From Ruminococcus sp. (GTDB lineage: Bacteria > Bacillota > Clostridia > Oscillospirales > Ruminococcaceae), in assembly GCA_029055625.1 (NCBI GenBank), contig JAIDCY010000148.1, forward strand, positions 49,856-113,855: DNA of 64,000 bases, written 5' to 3'. Of this stretch, positions 1-8,756 are shown piece by piece. The first letter of the stretch is position 1; every line of letters starts with the position of its first letter. The position numbers and the translations under genes are program-made. Under the pieces are notes generated by a model. It was not told where the DNA came from and made no database searches. It worked only from the letters and a program-made list of their open reading frames with translations.

Positions 1-1
1 G

Positions 2-1342
2 AATGTAGCACGTTTCAACTTCTCGCACGGAGATTACGAAACACATGAAAAACGTCTCAGAATGGTGGAGAAGTTACGTAAGGAACTTGATTTACCAGTA
101 GCAACACTTCTTGATACGAAAGGACCTGAAATACGTCTCGGAAAGTTTGTAGACGACAAACCGGTTGAGATATACGACGGCGATTTATACGTACTTACTA
201 CGGAAGACGTTCTGTGTGATAATAAGAGAGGTAGTATAAGTTTCAAGAAATTACCACGTGATGTAAGCATAGGTACACGCATACTCATTAATGATGGCGT
301 AATAGAACTTCTTGCGGAAAAGGTGACGAAAAATGAGATAATCTGCCGGGTAATACATGGTGGCACACTGTCGAATAATAAGGGAATAAACGTACCAGGT
401 GTTAAACTTTCGATGCCGTATCTGAGTGAGAGCGATATGAATGACCTTGAATTCGGAGCGAAAATGGGATTTGATTTCATAGCCGCAAGCTTTGTACGTA
501 CCGCCGCCGATATAAACTATTTAAGGAAATTCACGCATAGTCTGGGATGGTTTGATGTCCGGATAATCGCAAAGATAGAAAATACTGACGGTGTGGAGAA
601 TATTGACGAGATACTCGAAACCGCTGACGGTATAATGGTAGCACGTGGAGATATGGGCGTTGAGATACCGTTTGAACGTATACCGGCGATACAGAAAGAA
701 CTGATACACAAGGGATATAACGCCGGTAAACAGGTAATAACCGCCACGCAGATGCTTGAATCAATGATAACCAATCCACGTCCCACACGTGCGGAAATAA
801 CAGACGTTGCCAACGCTATTTATGACGGTACAAGTGCTATAATGCTATCCGGTGAAACCGCTGCCGGTGCGTATCCGGTAGAGGTAGTGAAGACAATGGC
901 GTTGATAGCGGAGACGACGGAAAACAATATAGATTATAAAGGTGAGTTCGCAATAAGACGTACGGAGCCTAACAGTAATATTGCGGAGGCTATCGCACAC
1001 GCTGTAGTTACTACCGCACACGATTTAAACGCAAGAGCCATTATTACCGTATCACTCGGCGGAGGTACTGCAAGACTTATTTCAAAATACAGACCGTCCT
1101 GTCCTATCATATGCTGTACTACCGGCGAAGTCGCACAGAGACAGATGAATATGAGCTGGGGCGTAATACCGCTGATAGTCGAGGAAAAAACGAGTACTGA
1201 CGAACTGTTTTCTACAGCAGTAGAAACAGCGGAATCTCACGGACTTGTACAGGACGGCGATATAGTAGCGATTACCGCCGGTGTGCCTATCGGTGTATCG
1301 GGTACTACAAATATGTTAAAAATCGCTAAAATAGGAAAATAA
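2..1342 (+). CDS. pyk: Pyruvate kinase (5' end outside window)
   Basis: Converts phosphoenolpyruvate and ADP to pyruvate and ATP in the last step of glycolysis, in the cytosol. The frame is open from base 2 and already encodes the conserved ARFNFSHGD segment, so the true start and roughly the first 30 residues lie upstream of the window. Visible landmarks are LLDTKGPEIR, the metal- and substrate-site stretch KIENTDG and DGIMVARGDMGVEIP, the family signature ITATQMLESM, NPRPTRAE, and MLSGETAAG. The protein stops after GVSGTTNMLKIAKIGK, so it lacks the extra PEP-utiliser-like C-terminal domain found in Bacillus-type pyruvate kinases. The next gene begins one base after the stop, which implies co-transcription. 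Confidence 0.97.
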   Translation, partial: NVARFNFSHGDYETHEKRLRMVEKLRKELDLPVATLLDTKGPEIRLGKFVDDKPVEIYDGDLYVLTTEDVLCDNKRGSISFKKLPRDVSIGTRILINDGVIELLAEKVTKNEIICRVIHGGTLSNNKGINVPGVKLSMPYLSESDMNDLEFGAKMGFDFIAASFVRTAADINYLRKFTHSLGWFDVRIIAKIENTDGVENIDEILETADGIMVARGDMGVEIPFERIPAIQKELIHKGYNAGKQVITATQMLESMITNPRPTRAEITDVANAIYDGTSAIMLSGETAAGAYPVEVVKTMALIAETTENNIDYKGEFAIRRTEPNSNIAEAIAHAVVTTAHDLNARAIITVSLGGGTARLISKYRPSCPIICCTTGEVAQRQMNMSWGVIPLIVEEKTSTDELFSTAVETAESHGLVQDGDIVAITAGVPIGVSGTTNMLKIAKIGK

Positions 1343-1343
1343 T

Positions 1344-1757
1344 ATGGAAACAGTCTTTTCATACAGTCTTAAAAATGAATGTTTTGATAATATATCAGAT
1401 ATAGAAGTTTATGATTCCGGAACGGTAAAATGTACTTATGAGGATTCAGAAACAACATATCAGATTTCCGACAGTGTGATTAAGGAAATTTACGGAATAA
1501 TAAACAGATTTCCCGAACTGATGCAGATGTACGATATTTTTGATATATTTTATCCGTATGCACTTGACGGATTCAGTAACAGGTTTATTTTCAGTAATGG
1601 TGAAAAGTCCAATATTATTATTGCAACTAATTTAGGATATTTTAAAGATAACGATTCAGTAGAAAACAAAACAGCGAATATTCTTATACAGGTATTTGAG
1701 GAAATAACCGGCTTGCTTGCGGAAAACGGCATAGACAGTAAATATCTTTCATTATGA
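1344..1757 (+). CDS. Hypothetical protein, 137 aa
   Basis: Not recognised. The start lies one base downstream of the pyk stop, so translation is probably coupled to pyk. The protein is acidic and soluble-looking, with no signal peptide or membrane segment; the middle is aromatic (a Y/F-rich stretch around residues 62-80). A strong intrinsic terminator begins a few bases after its stop, so it ends the pyk transcript. A glycolysis-related role would be inferred from position only. Confidence 0.8.
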   Translation: METVFSYSLKNECFDNISDIEVYDSGTVKCTYEDSETTYQISDSVIKEIYGIINRFPELMQMYDIFDIFYPYALDGFSNRFIFSNGEKSNIIIATNLGYFKDNDSVENKTANILIQVFEEITGLLAENGIDSKYLSL

Positions 1758-1762
1758 TAAAA

Positions 1763-1800
1763 AAACTCTCCCCGATAATGAGGAGAGTTTTATTTTTTTT
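1763..1800 (+). terminator. Intrinsic terminator after pyk operon
   Basis: A perfect 9-bp stem AAACTCTCC/GGAGAGTTT around a 10-nt loop is followed by a T-rich tract. It separates the plus-strand pyk operon from the convergent minus-strand GGDEF gene. It is followed at once by a copy of the GCGTTTYGCBTGTGA element (1801-1815). Confidence 0.9.
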
Positions 1801-1815
1801 GCGTTTTGCCTGTGA
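1801..1815 (+). repeat. Terminator-associated 15-mer, copy 1
   Basis: GCGTTTTGCCTGTGA directly after the T-tract of the pyk terminator. The same word with one or two changes lies in the same relation to terminators at 24239, 37596 (minus strand) and 59264. Function unknown. Confidence 0.6.
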
Positions 1816-1821
1816 GATTTT

Positions 1822-3039
1822 TTACAGACTGTTTACGGTGTACATATTATTACCGCCGTTACGCTTTACATTATGCATAACGTTATCCATTTTCAGGAGC
1901 AGGGAACTTACATTCAGGCAGTCGTTAGCGAGGTAGTGATATATACTTCCCGAAGCGGTACACTGTACCATTATTCCCTCTATGGTTACAGTTCCGTTGA
2001 TTGAAGCAAGTATTTTTTCCGCAGTACGTGGTATCTGACTATCCGGTATATCGTCATTGAAAATAAAACAGAACTCATTGCTTGTGATGTTGTAGATTTT
2101 AGCGTTTTCCCCGAACTCATCCGTAAGTCTTTCAGCTATTGCGGAAAGATATTCATCACCGAATTCGTAACCGTACATATCGTTTATCATACGGAAATTA
2201 TCAATATCGAATACCGCAATATTGAAATTGTCAGTTTCAAGACGTTCTGCTAAATCGTTTTCCAGTGCGTAACGGTTCGGCATATCGGTAAGTATATTTT
2301 TCATTGCTATGTCATACATCTTCTGCGTTGAGGTTTCCAGTTTACGTCCGGCGGCGGCAATCTGTCTTTCCTGCATTTCAATTTGCATCATACGGTGTTT
2401 TGTAGCCCTTGCGAGTGAGTGTACAATAAGTTCTGCCACTATCAGTACTATAAAAAGGAATATGAAACCCGTTCCGAAAAACATAAAATTCTGTTTCATA
2501 AGATTTTCCGCATCATTTTTACCGATTTCGAGGGTAGCCATAATCATTTCAACAGCGGCGGTCTGTGTGGGGTGAATTTCCTGTAAATAGATGTCTTTCA
2601 TCTGCTGGTCATCAAGATTTGCGAAAGAGTGTTCAAGGTTCAGGAGTTTGTTATCATACGATTCAACAAGCATTTTTGCGTGATTGTAACGTCTTGTTTC
2701 AAGTTCGGAGTGCTGGAGTTCTTCATACTCTTTCATTGCTTTACGTATTACGTCATAGGAATTATGTATGTTATTTACGCTTGACATAGGGCTTCCGATA
2801 CCGGAGACTATAATAAGTACCTCACGGTTTACATTTAACAGTTCTTCGCTTATAGTGGACATATGCTGTAAAGAGTTCATATTGCGGTCATAGACACGCC
2901 TGCCGTTAAGGAAAACTATTGAACTGTCAACGATATTGATAATCATTATTACAAGTATTACTATATACGCAACTGTAAAGTTTTTCTGCGTTTTCGAGCC
3001 GTTATATACGTTATTTCCGGTATTACTTTTTTTAGACAT
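1822..3039 (-). CDS. Membrane protein with degenerate GGDEF domain
   Basis: 405 aa. An N-terminal membrane helix (about residues 24-45) is followed by a helical extracytoplasmic region resembling the four-helix-bundle sensor of chemoreceptors, a second membrane helix (about 190-210), a short coiled linker and a C-terminal GGDEF-family domain. The metal/base-binding part is kept (DIDNFRMINDMYG), but the signature loop reads YNITSNEF where active cyclases have the pattern R-x-GGDEF, so diguanylate cyclase activity is unlikely. It may be a GTP-binding or protein-interaction domain. The gene starts 17 bases after the substrate-binding lipoprotein gene with its own AGGAGG site, so the two form an operon and the lipoprotein may present ligand to the sensor region (inference). 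Confidence 0.85.
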   Translation of the reverse strand: MSKKSNTGNNVYNGSKTQKNFTVAYIVILVIMIINIVDSSIVFLNGRRVYDRNMNSLQHMSTISEELLNVNREVLIIVSGIGSPMSSVNNIHNSYDVIRKAMKEYEELQHSELETRRYNHAKMLVESYDNKLLNLEHSFANLDDQQMKDIYLQEIHPTQTAAVEMIMATLEIGKNDAENLMKQNFMFFGTGFIFLFIVLIVAELIVHSLARATKHRMMQIEMQERQIAAAGRKLETSTQKMYDIAMKNILTDMPNRYALENDLAERLETDNFNIAVFDIDNFRMINDMYGYEFGDEYLSAIAERLTDEFGENAKIYNITSNEFCFIFNDDIPDSQIPRTAEKILASINGTVTIEGIMVQCTASGSIYHYLANDCLNVSSLLLKMDNVMHNVKRNGGNNMYTVNSL

Positions 3040-3056
3040 TTTTTCTTTACCTCCTG

Positions 3057-4061
3057 TCAGTTCAGCATGGGGTTCATTATAAGTTTTACGTCGCTGTCGT
3101 GTATATTTTCCTTGGTAACGAGAGTTGCTCCGGTATCTATAGAATCGGCTATTGTCTGACCGTCAATGATGTCCTTTGCGTAACGCACACCAAGATAACC
3201 CATATTATACGGATTCTGTACTATAAAGCCGTCGAGTATGTCATCTTCCGTATATTCCTGTGCACTCTTATAACCGTCACCTTTACTGAAAGAGTCGAAA
3301 CCTACTATCTGTATGGTATCCGCTTTGCCGAGTTCTTCCACAGCCATACAAGCCCCGATAGTACCGCCCTGATTGGTAGCGAAAACCGCCTTTAAATCGG
3401 GATAATCGTTAATGAGTTTCAACGTCGCATCTTTTGACTGTTGTATATCACCGTCACCGTTTTCCGTTGCAACGACGTTAAGAACAGGTGCATCACTTTC
3501 TGAGTTGTACTCGTCGAGTTGTTTTATAAAACCGTTTTTGCGTTCGATAGCTGTTGCAGAAGTCGGGGCGTGTGTAATAATGCCTATATCGCCGTTATTA
3601 CCGATAAATTCGGATAATTTCCGTGCGGAAATAGCACCGCCGTAAGTATTGTTTGTGCTGATACACGATTCCCTTACGTCTTCCCTCATATCAGAATCTA
3701 TTATAATTACGCTGATGTTGTTGCTTTTAGCTTTTCTGAGAGCGTCGGCGAGTTCGTCGCTGTCCTGTACGGGAGCTATTACGATAACTTCCGCCTTGTT
3801 TGATATGGCGTTGTTGACATACTTTACCTGCTCTGTAACGTCTTCTTTTTCCGAGGCGTTGTAAGTTATCCTGATGCCCATTTCCTCTCCGGCATCTTCC
3901 GCCCCTTTTCTTGCGGATTGCCAGTATTCGTCACTGCTTTTGCATATTACCGCTATATGATGTTCCGTATTGTCTTTACCGCACCCACCTGTAAGGATAA
4001 GTGAAGCCGTCAGCGTACCGACAGCGATAAATTTTATCAGTTTATTTTTATTTTTTTTCAT
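3057..4061 (-). CDS. Periplasmic-binding-protein-like lipoprotein (RbsB type)
   Basis: 334 aa. Signal peptide with lipobox LTGGC at about residues 24-28, so it is probably a lipoprotein on the outer face of the membrane. The mature part has the two-lobe sugar-binding protein fold (Peripla_BP_4 type): HIAVICKSSDEYW at the start, VIVIAPVQDSDELADAL, and FATNQGGTIGACMAVEELG. Such proteins usually bind sugars or autoinducer-2 for an ABC importer, but no ATPase or permease gene is adjacent; the downstream partner is instead a GGDEF-like membrane protein. A ligand sensor role is therefore inferred. Expression is from the consensus promoter at 4113-4141. Confidence 0.88.
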   Translation of the reverse strand: MKKNKNKLIKFIAVGTLTASLILTGGCGKDNTEHHIAVICKSSDEYWQSARKGAEDAGEEMGIRITYNASEKEDVTEQVKYVNNAISNKAEVIVIAPVQDSDELADALRKAKSNNISVIIIDSDMREDVRESCISTNNTYGGAISARKLSEFIGNNGDIGIITHAPTSATAIERKNGFIKQLDEYNSESDAPVLNVVATENGDGDIQQSKDATLKLINDYPDLKAVFATNQGGTIGACMAVEELGKADTIQIVGFDSFSKGDGYKSAQEYTEDDILDGFIVQNPYNMGYLGVRYAKDIIDGQTIADSIDTGATLVTKENIHDSDVKLIMNPMLN

Positions 4062-4112
4062 TTCCGTTAAAAACCTCCTTATAAAGTATCCTGACGTTAT
4101 TTATCAGTAATA

Positions 4113-4141
4113 ATTATAGCATATGCAGTGCCGGATTTCAA
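4113..4141 (-). promoter_or_regulatory. Sigma-A-type promoter for lipoprotein/GGDEF operon
   Basis: Read on the minus strand: TTGAAA, 17 bp, TATAAT, about 50 bp upstream of the lipoprotein start. The 375-bp gap 4062-4436 holds this promoter and the divergent one at 4255; the rest shows no other recognisable element. Confidence 0.75.
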
Positions 4142-4254
4142 GATAATTTTCAATAATTTATTTTAAAAAAATCTGTTTTTTTTGTGTTATGCATATACTA
4201 AACGGCTTATTTTTGTGACAAATATAAAAATTTGGTTAAAATCTTTGTTAAGAC

Positions 4255-4283
4255 TTGACTTTTTTGCGGATACGTGTTATACT
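4255..4283 (+). promoter_or_regulatory. Sigma-A-type promoter for LRR/kinase/vWA/PP2C operon
   Basis: TTGACT, 17 bp, TATACT. Transcription from here leaves a leader of about 145 nt before the ATG at 4437. The leader has a short hairpin (GTAAG/CTTAC near 4349-4365) but matches no riboswitch class known to me. Confidence 0.75.
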
Positions 4284-4436
4284 TCAATAATGGGTGATAT
4301 TATATTCACTCTTATATGCAGAATTTTTAATTATATACAGATTCTGTAATAAGCCGGTGACTTACGGCGAAATGCTTTGATTATTATACTATACTGCAAA
4401 AAAAGATTATCCATAAATACATCAGGAGGATTTATT

Positions 4437-5525
4437 ATGTTTTGTGAAAGATGTAGAAATGAAGTCAGCCCTTATGCCGAAGTATGTTTAAAATGTGGAA
4501 CGCCGGTATCAAGAAATGTCGCCGGTTTTGAAAATACTGCTGATATAAAAAGAGCGTTGAAGTCAATGATTACCGAACACGGGCAGGATATAATAAAGGA
4601 TTCTAATAAGTTTGTATCATTACTGCGTGACTATATACCGGAATATGAAAAAGAATGCCGATTATTGCGGAATATGTTGCAGACGGGAATACTTGCCAAT
4701 ATGTTACGTGAGAGTGAACAGCAGGCGATATCGATTATGAAAGCAAGGGAATATATGACATCTGAAATGTTCCTTTCGGAAAATGCAACGGAATTTGTAA
4801 TAGTATGTTTCACGTATATGCTCGGCTGGGAGTATAAACCTAAACTTATTGAAAAACCTAAAAATTCTATGGGACAGTCCGGAAATATGGGTACAATGGG
4901 AGCAGGCGGAATGAACGCTCAGCAACCTAAACCTGTAAGAAAACCCGCACCTATGTTTGAAAAGGTATTCACAAAAGGTGACGCTGGCAAATACAGACTG
5001 AAAGGTACGGTAAGAATACCGGAGGGTTATAACAAACTGGATAGTTTCGCTTTCGACGGTTTCGGCTTCATGAAGAGTATTGAACTTCCTTCTACACTTA
5101 TAACTATAGGTGAATACGCATTTTCAGAATGTAAGAGGCTTAAAAGTGTTGATATACCGGCATCTGTACAGGTCATAAAACTGGGAGCGTTTCAGTCATG
5201 CGGAAAACTTACGGTAGTAAGACTGCCGGACGGTATGTTTGAGATAGAAGACAATACATTTTCTTTCTGTGGCAATCTTGAAATAATAGACGTTCCCGAA
5301 AGTGTAAGCAGTATAGGAAAAGAAGCGTTTTCCGGGTGCGAGAAGTTAAGGAAGCTGTTTCTTTCGGAAAACATAAAGTTTATAGATGACGGAGCTTTTG
5401 CAAACTGCAGGTCACTTGTAATAAAGTGTTATGAAAATTCATACGTACACCGTTACTGTATGGCAAATCATATGAAAGTGGAAACGGTTGCGAAAGGTAC
5501 GCCGTTCAGTAAAATAAATACGTAG
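4437..5525 (+). CDS. Zinc-ribbon protein with BspA-type leucine-rich repeats
   Basis: 362 aa. The ATG at 4437 follows AGGAGGA by 7 bases; an upstream in-frame ATG at 4377 has no ribosome site and was not used. The N-terminus is a four-cysteine zinc ribbon (CERC ... CLKC). A helical middle part and a G/M/P-rich linker (about residues 145-185) lead into about six LRR_5/BspA-type repeats with the pattern I-P-x-x-[VI]-x-x-I-x-x-x-A-F-x-x-C-x-x-L (roughly 195-345). There is no signal peptide, so these repeats should be cytosolic, although the family is usually at the surface. It is the first gene of the kinase/vWA/PP2C operon and may be the scaffold or substrate of that module (inference). Confidence 0.88.
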   Translation: MFCERCRNEVSPYAEVCLKCGTPVSRNVAGFENTADIKRALKSMITEHGQDIIKDSNKFVSLLRDYIPEYEKECRLLRNMLQTGILANMLRESEQQAISIMKAREYMTSEMFLSENATEFVIVCFTYMLGWEYKPKLIEKPKNSMGQSGNMGTMGAGGMNAQQPKPVRKPAPMFEKVFTKGDAGKYRLKGTVRIPEGYNKLDSFAFDGFGFMKSIELPSTLITIGEYAFSECKRLKSVDIPASVQVIKLGAFQSCGKLTVVRLPDGMFEIEDNTFSFCGNLEIIDVPESVSSIGKEAFSGCEKLRKLFLSENIKFIDDGAFANCRSLVIKCYENSYVHRYCMANHMKVETVAKGTPFSKINT

Positions 5526-5555
5526 AAAAATAAATCAGGAAAGGAATGAAAATAA

Positions 5556-6899
5556 TTGATAGAATTAAAAATCGGCGAACAGGTTGAAATGGAGTACGGC
5601 GGTTATGCAACTGTCAAAAAGATTCTCGGCAGTGGCGGACAAGGTATAGTATATCTTGTGGACTTCAACGGTATCGACTATGCGTTGAAGTGGTATGACA
5701 TCGACAAGATAAAGAACGCCAGAGCATTCAGAAAGAATATCGAGAACAACATAAAAGACGGTGCACCAAGTGACAAGTTTTTATGGCCAAAGTATCTCAC
5801 GAGGGAAAACGGTACGGGTAACTTCGGATACATAATGGATTTACGCCCACAGGGTTATGATTCGTTTGTGGATATTCTGAATACATACCGTCTTGACATC
5901 GACGAACTGACAGGACGTGCTAATAAAGTATCGGTACAGTTTGCGAGTCTTTCGGCAATGGTTACGGCGGTAATAAACATAGTAAACGCATTCCGGCAGT
6001 TGCACAGAGCAGGTAAAAGCTATCAGGACTTAAACGACGGCGGATTCTTCATAAACGTAAATACCGGTGATATACTCGTATGCGACTGTGATAATATCGC
6101 TCCGGACGGAAGCAACTTCGGTATCGGCGGAAAACCCGGATACATGGCACCGGAAGTAGTAAGAGGTATCGCAAAGCCTAACGTTCAGACAGACAAATAT
6201 TCCCTTGCGGTAGTACTTTTCAAGTTGCTTTTCCGTGGAGACCCTATGGAAGGGGAAAAGGTTGTAAAAGATGTATGCCTTACGGAAACATCTGAATTAA
6301 AACATTACGGACAGCAGGCGGTGTTTGTTTATGACCCCGACGATACTTCAAACCGTCCCGTGCGTGGCATACACGATAACGTAATAAAGTTCTGGCGGAT
6401 ATATCCGGCATACGTGAGAGATGCGTTTATACGTTCGTTCACAACCGGTATCAGAGAACCTAACAAACGTATTATAGAAAACGAATGGCAGAAATTATTT
6501 ATAAGACTGCGTTCAGAGATACTGATTTGTACGTGTGGCAGGGCAAATTTCACGTCAATGTTTGAAAAGATAGGAGATACAATTTTCAGATGCCCGAAAT
6601 GTGGTTCAGAGTATGTAAGCCTTGCGTTCAGTAGCAGGGATTACAGAATACCATTATATGTAGGCAGTAAGTTTTATGAGTGCGAGATAAACCCACGTTC
6701 AGACGATTTTCAGACGGTAGCCGGTGAACTGGTAGAGAATAAGTTAAAGCCGGGTATGTTAGGAATAAAGAACAGTTCCGGCAGAACGTGGCGTGTAAAG
6801 ATGCCCGACGGTATTTTTTACGACATCGCACCCGGAAAAGGTTTCCCGTTATGGAAAGGTCTGAAAATTGATTTCGGTGATGTAAATGCACATATATAA
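5556..6899 (+). CDS. Serine/threonine protein kinase with C-terminal zinc ribbon
   Basis: 447 aa. Starts at TTG 5556, which sits 10 bases after AGGAAAGGA; no ATG fits better. The kinase domain has the glycine loop LGSGGQG (about 24-30), the ATP lysine in YALKW (K45), a catalytic loop YQDLNDGGFFIN in place of the usual HRDLKxxN, and DCDN in place of DFG, then MAPEVV. The catalytic Asp, the loop Asn and the metal Asp are kept, so activity is plausible despite the divergence. After the kinase comes a four-cysteine zinc ribbon (CTC ... CPKC, about residues 328-350) and a beta-rich C-terminal domain. Its operon partners, vWA and PP2C, match the TerY-P phosphorylation triad described for tellurite-resistance-type stress systems. 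Confidence 0.88.
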   Translation: MIELKIGEQVEMEYGGYATVKKILGSGGQGIVYLVDFNGIDYALKWYDIDKIKNARAFRKNIENNIKDGAPSDKFLWPKYLTRENGTGNFGYIMDLRPQGYDSFVDILNTYRLDIDELTGRANKVSVQFASLSAMVTAVINIVNAFRQLHRAGKSYQDLNDGGFFINVNTGDILVCDCDNIAPDGSNFGIGGKPGYMAPEVVRGIAKPNVQTDKYSLAVVLFKLLFRGDPMEGEKVVKDVCLTETSELKHYGQQAVFVYDPDDTSNRPVRGIHDNVIKFWRIYPAYVRDAFIRSFTTGIREPNKRIIENEWQKLFIRLRSEILICTCGRANFTSMFEKIGDTIFRCPKCGSEYVSLAFSSRDYRIPLYVGSKFYECEINPRSDDFQTVAGELVENKLKPGMLGIKNSSGRTWRVKMPDGIFYDIAPGKGFPLWKGLKIDFGDVNAHI

Positions 6900-6954
6900 A
6901 ACAGGAAATTTTAACAGGTGGTTCACAATGGAGAGGAAAGGGAGTATTTAATTT

Positions 6955-7740
6955 ATGAATGAAAATTTTGATAATATGCTTGATTTTGATGACGACGACC
7001 CGTTAAGTGCAACGAGTGTATCTAAAAAAAGCCTTGTGATATTTTTTCTTATAGATACGTCCGGAAGCATGAAGGGTACAAAAATGGGTGAATTGAATAC
7101 CGTTATGGAAGAGCTGATACCGGAGATACGCAGAGTGGGTGAAGCGGATACGGATGTAAAAATAGCCGTGCTTACGTTCTCAAACAGTGTAATGTGGATG
7201 TATTCCGAACCGGTTTCAATAGAAGATTTTGAATGGACACGTTTAAGAGCCGACGGCGTAACGAGTATGGGTGAGGCATTCAAGGAATTATCAATCAGAA
7301 TGTCAAGAAATAGTTTTCTCAGTTCACCGTCACTGTCATTTGCTCCGGTAATGTTCCTCATGACTGACGGCTACCCCTCCGACGACTACAAGGCAGGTCT
7401 TGAAGCGTTGCAGAAGAACAGCTGGTATAAGTTCGGACTTAAAGCGGCGTTAGGAATCGGCAAAGAAGCCAATGACGATATGCTGGCGGAATTCACCGGC
7501 ACGAAAGACACGGTGGTGCACGCATACTCCGGCGGACAGCTTGCACAGATGATAAAAGTTGTTGCGGTTACGTCTTCACAGATAGGAAGTAAGAGTATGA
7601 CCCTCGCCGACGATACAAGCCACGAACTCAGTGCACAGGACGTTTACGCAGCTAAACAGAAGATGCTGGGACAACAGATACAAGACCTTGTAAAATCGCA
7701 GGATTATCCGGATTCCGTACCTTTCGACTCAGGCTGGTAA
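6955..7740 (+). CDS. von Willebrand factor A domain protein (TerY-like)
   Basis: 261 aa, cytosolic. A single vWA domain with a complete metal-ion-dependent adhesion site: DTSGSM (about 34-39), the Thr of DGVTSMGEAF, and the Asp of LMTDGYPSDD. Such domains bind partner proteins through Mg2+ and a partner carboxylate. The N-terminus is very acidic. Lying between a Ser/Thr kinase and a PP2C phosphatase, it fits the TerY component of the TerY-P triad, where the vWA protein is thought to be the phosphorylation-regulated switch (family knowledge; not shown here). Clear ribosome site GGAG ahead of the ATG. Confidence 0.9.
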   Translation: MNENFDNMLDFDDDDPLSATSVSKKSLVIFFLIDTSGSMKGTKMGELNTVMEELIPEIRRVGEADTDVKIAVLTFSNSVMWMYSEPVSIEDFEWTRLRADGVTSMGEAFKELSIRMSRNSFLSSPSLSFAPVMFLMTDGYPSDDYKAGLEALQKNSWYKFGLKAALGIGKEANDDMLAEFTGTKDTVVHAYSGGQLAQMIKVVAVTSSQIGSKSMTLADDTSHELSAQDVYAAKQKMLGQQIQDLVKSQDYPDSVPFDSGW

Positions 7741-7772
7741 TAAGTCTGCTGACCAAAAGGAGTTGCTTATAA

Positions 7773-8753
7773 ATGTTTAATGGTTTTTCGCATACCGTCA
7801 TAGGAGCAAGCCACATTACAAGCGGTACTGTCTGTCAGGATTCGTCAGTATTCAGGATATATGAAAATTACAGTATCGCTATAGTTGCAGACGGTCACGG
7901 AAGTAAGAAGCATTTCCGGAGTGATAAAGGCTCAGAAATGGCGGTAAAGGCGGCACTTGATGCGGTCAGTGCATTTTATAAGAATCCGGAAGCGTTCGAG
8001 GAAAGTTTTATGAATGACCCTGACGGAGTAATAAAGAAAATAGAGAAGAATATAATATCACGGTGGAACAGACTTGTAATACATCATTATATACGAAACC
8101 CCTATACTGATAAAGAAAGGTCAAAATTCACTGAAAAGGAGTTCCGGCGTATAAAAGTAGAAACGGTATACGGTACAACGTTGATAGTGGCGGTAATGGG
8201 CAGAAAGTTTACATTCGGTACGCAGATAGGCGACGGAAGTCTTGTAATAATATGTGAAGATGCATTTGCTGAAATGCCGATTGCATACGAGGAGAGCGCA
8301 CCGGCAAATATAACAGCTTCAATGTGTAACAGTCAGGCAATAAATCATTTTCACAGTTTTTACGCAATAGAGGATAAGCCTATAGCTGTATTTGTTTCAA
8401 CGGACGGTTTATATACATCATTCAGGAGTGATGAGGATTTTCTTGACTATCACAGTATACTTGCGAATCAGCTTGTAAAAATAGACGCATTCAGTCCGTC
8501 GATACGGAAAAACCTGTCTAAGAGGGCACAGAGCGGTACACAGGACGATACATCATTAGCGTGTGTGTTCGACTGCGAGATGTTGGCGGAGAAACTCGAA
8601 GACCTCACGGAGCAGGTAGAAGTAAACAAGATACACGCATCAATACGTAAGGCGGAGCATAAAGCACGTATGGAGAAACAAAGGCTTAAAAATTCCATGA
8701 ATATCTCACATTATGAGACAGAAGAAAATCTGTTCCGACAGGACAGTGAATAA
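7773..8753 (+). CDS. PP2C-family protein phosphatase
   Basis: 326 aa. Metal-dependent Ser/Thr phosphatase fold with the family motifs in order: VADGHGS (about 34-40), IGDGS (about 151), STDGLY (about 210) and TQDDTSLA (about 257). The four metal-binding Asp positions are present, so it should be active. The last 60 residues are a charged helical extension, probably a coiled coil. It should oppose the kinase two genes upstream. The AAAAGGAG ribosome site lies 10 bases before the ATG. Confidence 0.92.
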   Translation: MFNGFSHTVIGASHITSGTVCQDSSVFRIYENYSIAIVADGHGSKKHFRSDKGSEMAVKAALDAVSAFYKNPEAFEESFMNDPDGVIKKIEKNIISRWNRLVIHHYIRNPYTDKERSKFTEKEFRRIKVETVYGTTLIVAVMGRKFTFGTQIGDGSLVIICEDAFAEMPIAYEESAPANITASMCNSQAINHFHSFYAIEDKPIAVFVSTDGLYTSFRSDEDFLDYHSILANQLVKIDAFSPSIRKNLSKRAQSGTQDDTSLACVFDCEMLAEKLEDLTEQVEVNKIHASIRKAEHKARMEKQRLKNSMNISHYETEENLFRQDSE

Positions 8754-8756
8754 ATA

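Noticed and set aside
4290-4436. c-di-GMP or other riboswitch in the long leader of the LRR/kinase operon
   Set aside because: The conserved GEMM core and other known aptamer cores could not be found; only a small hairpin is present.
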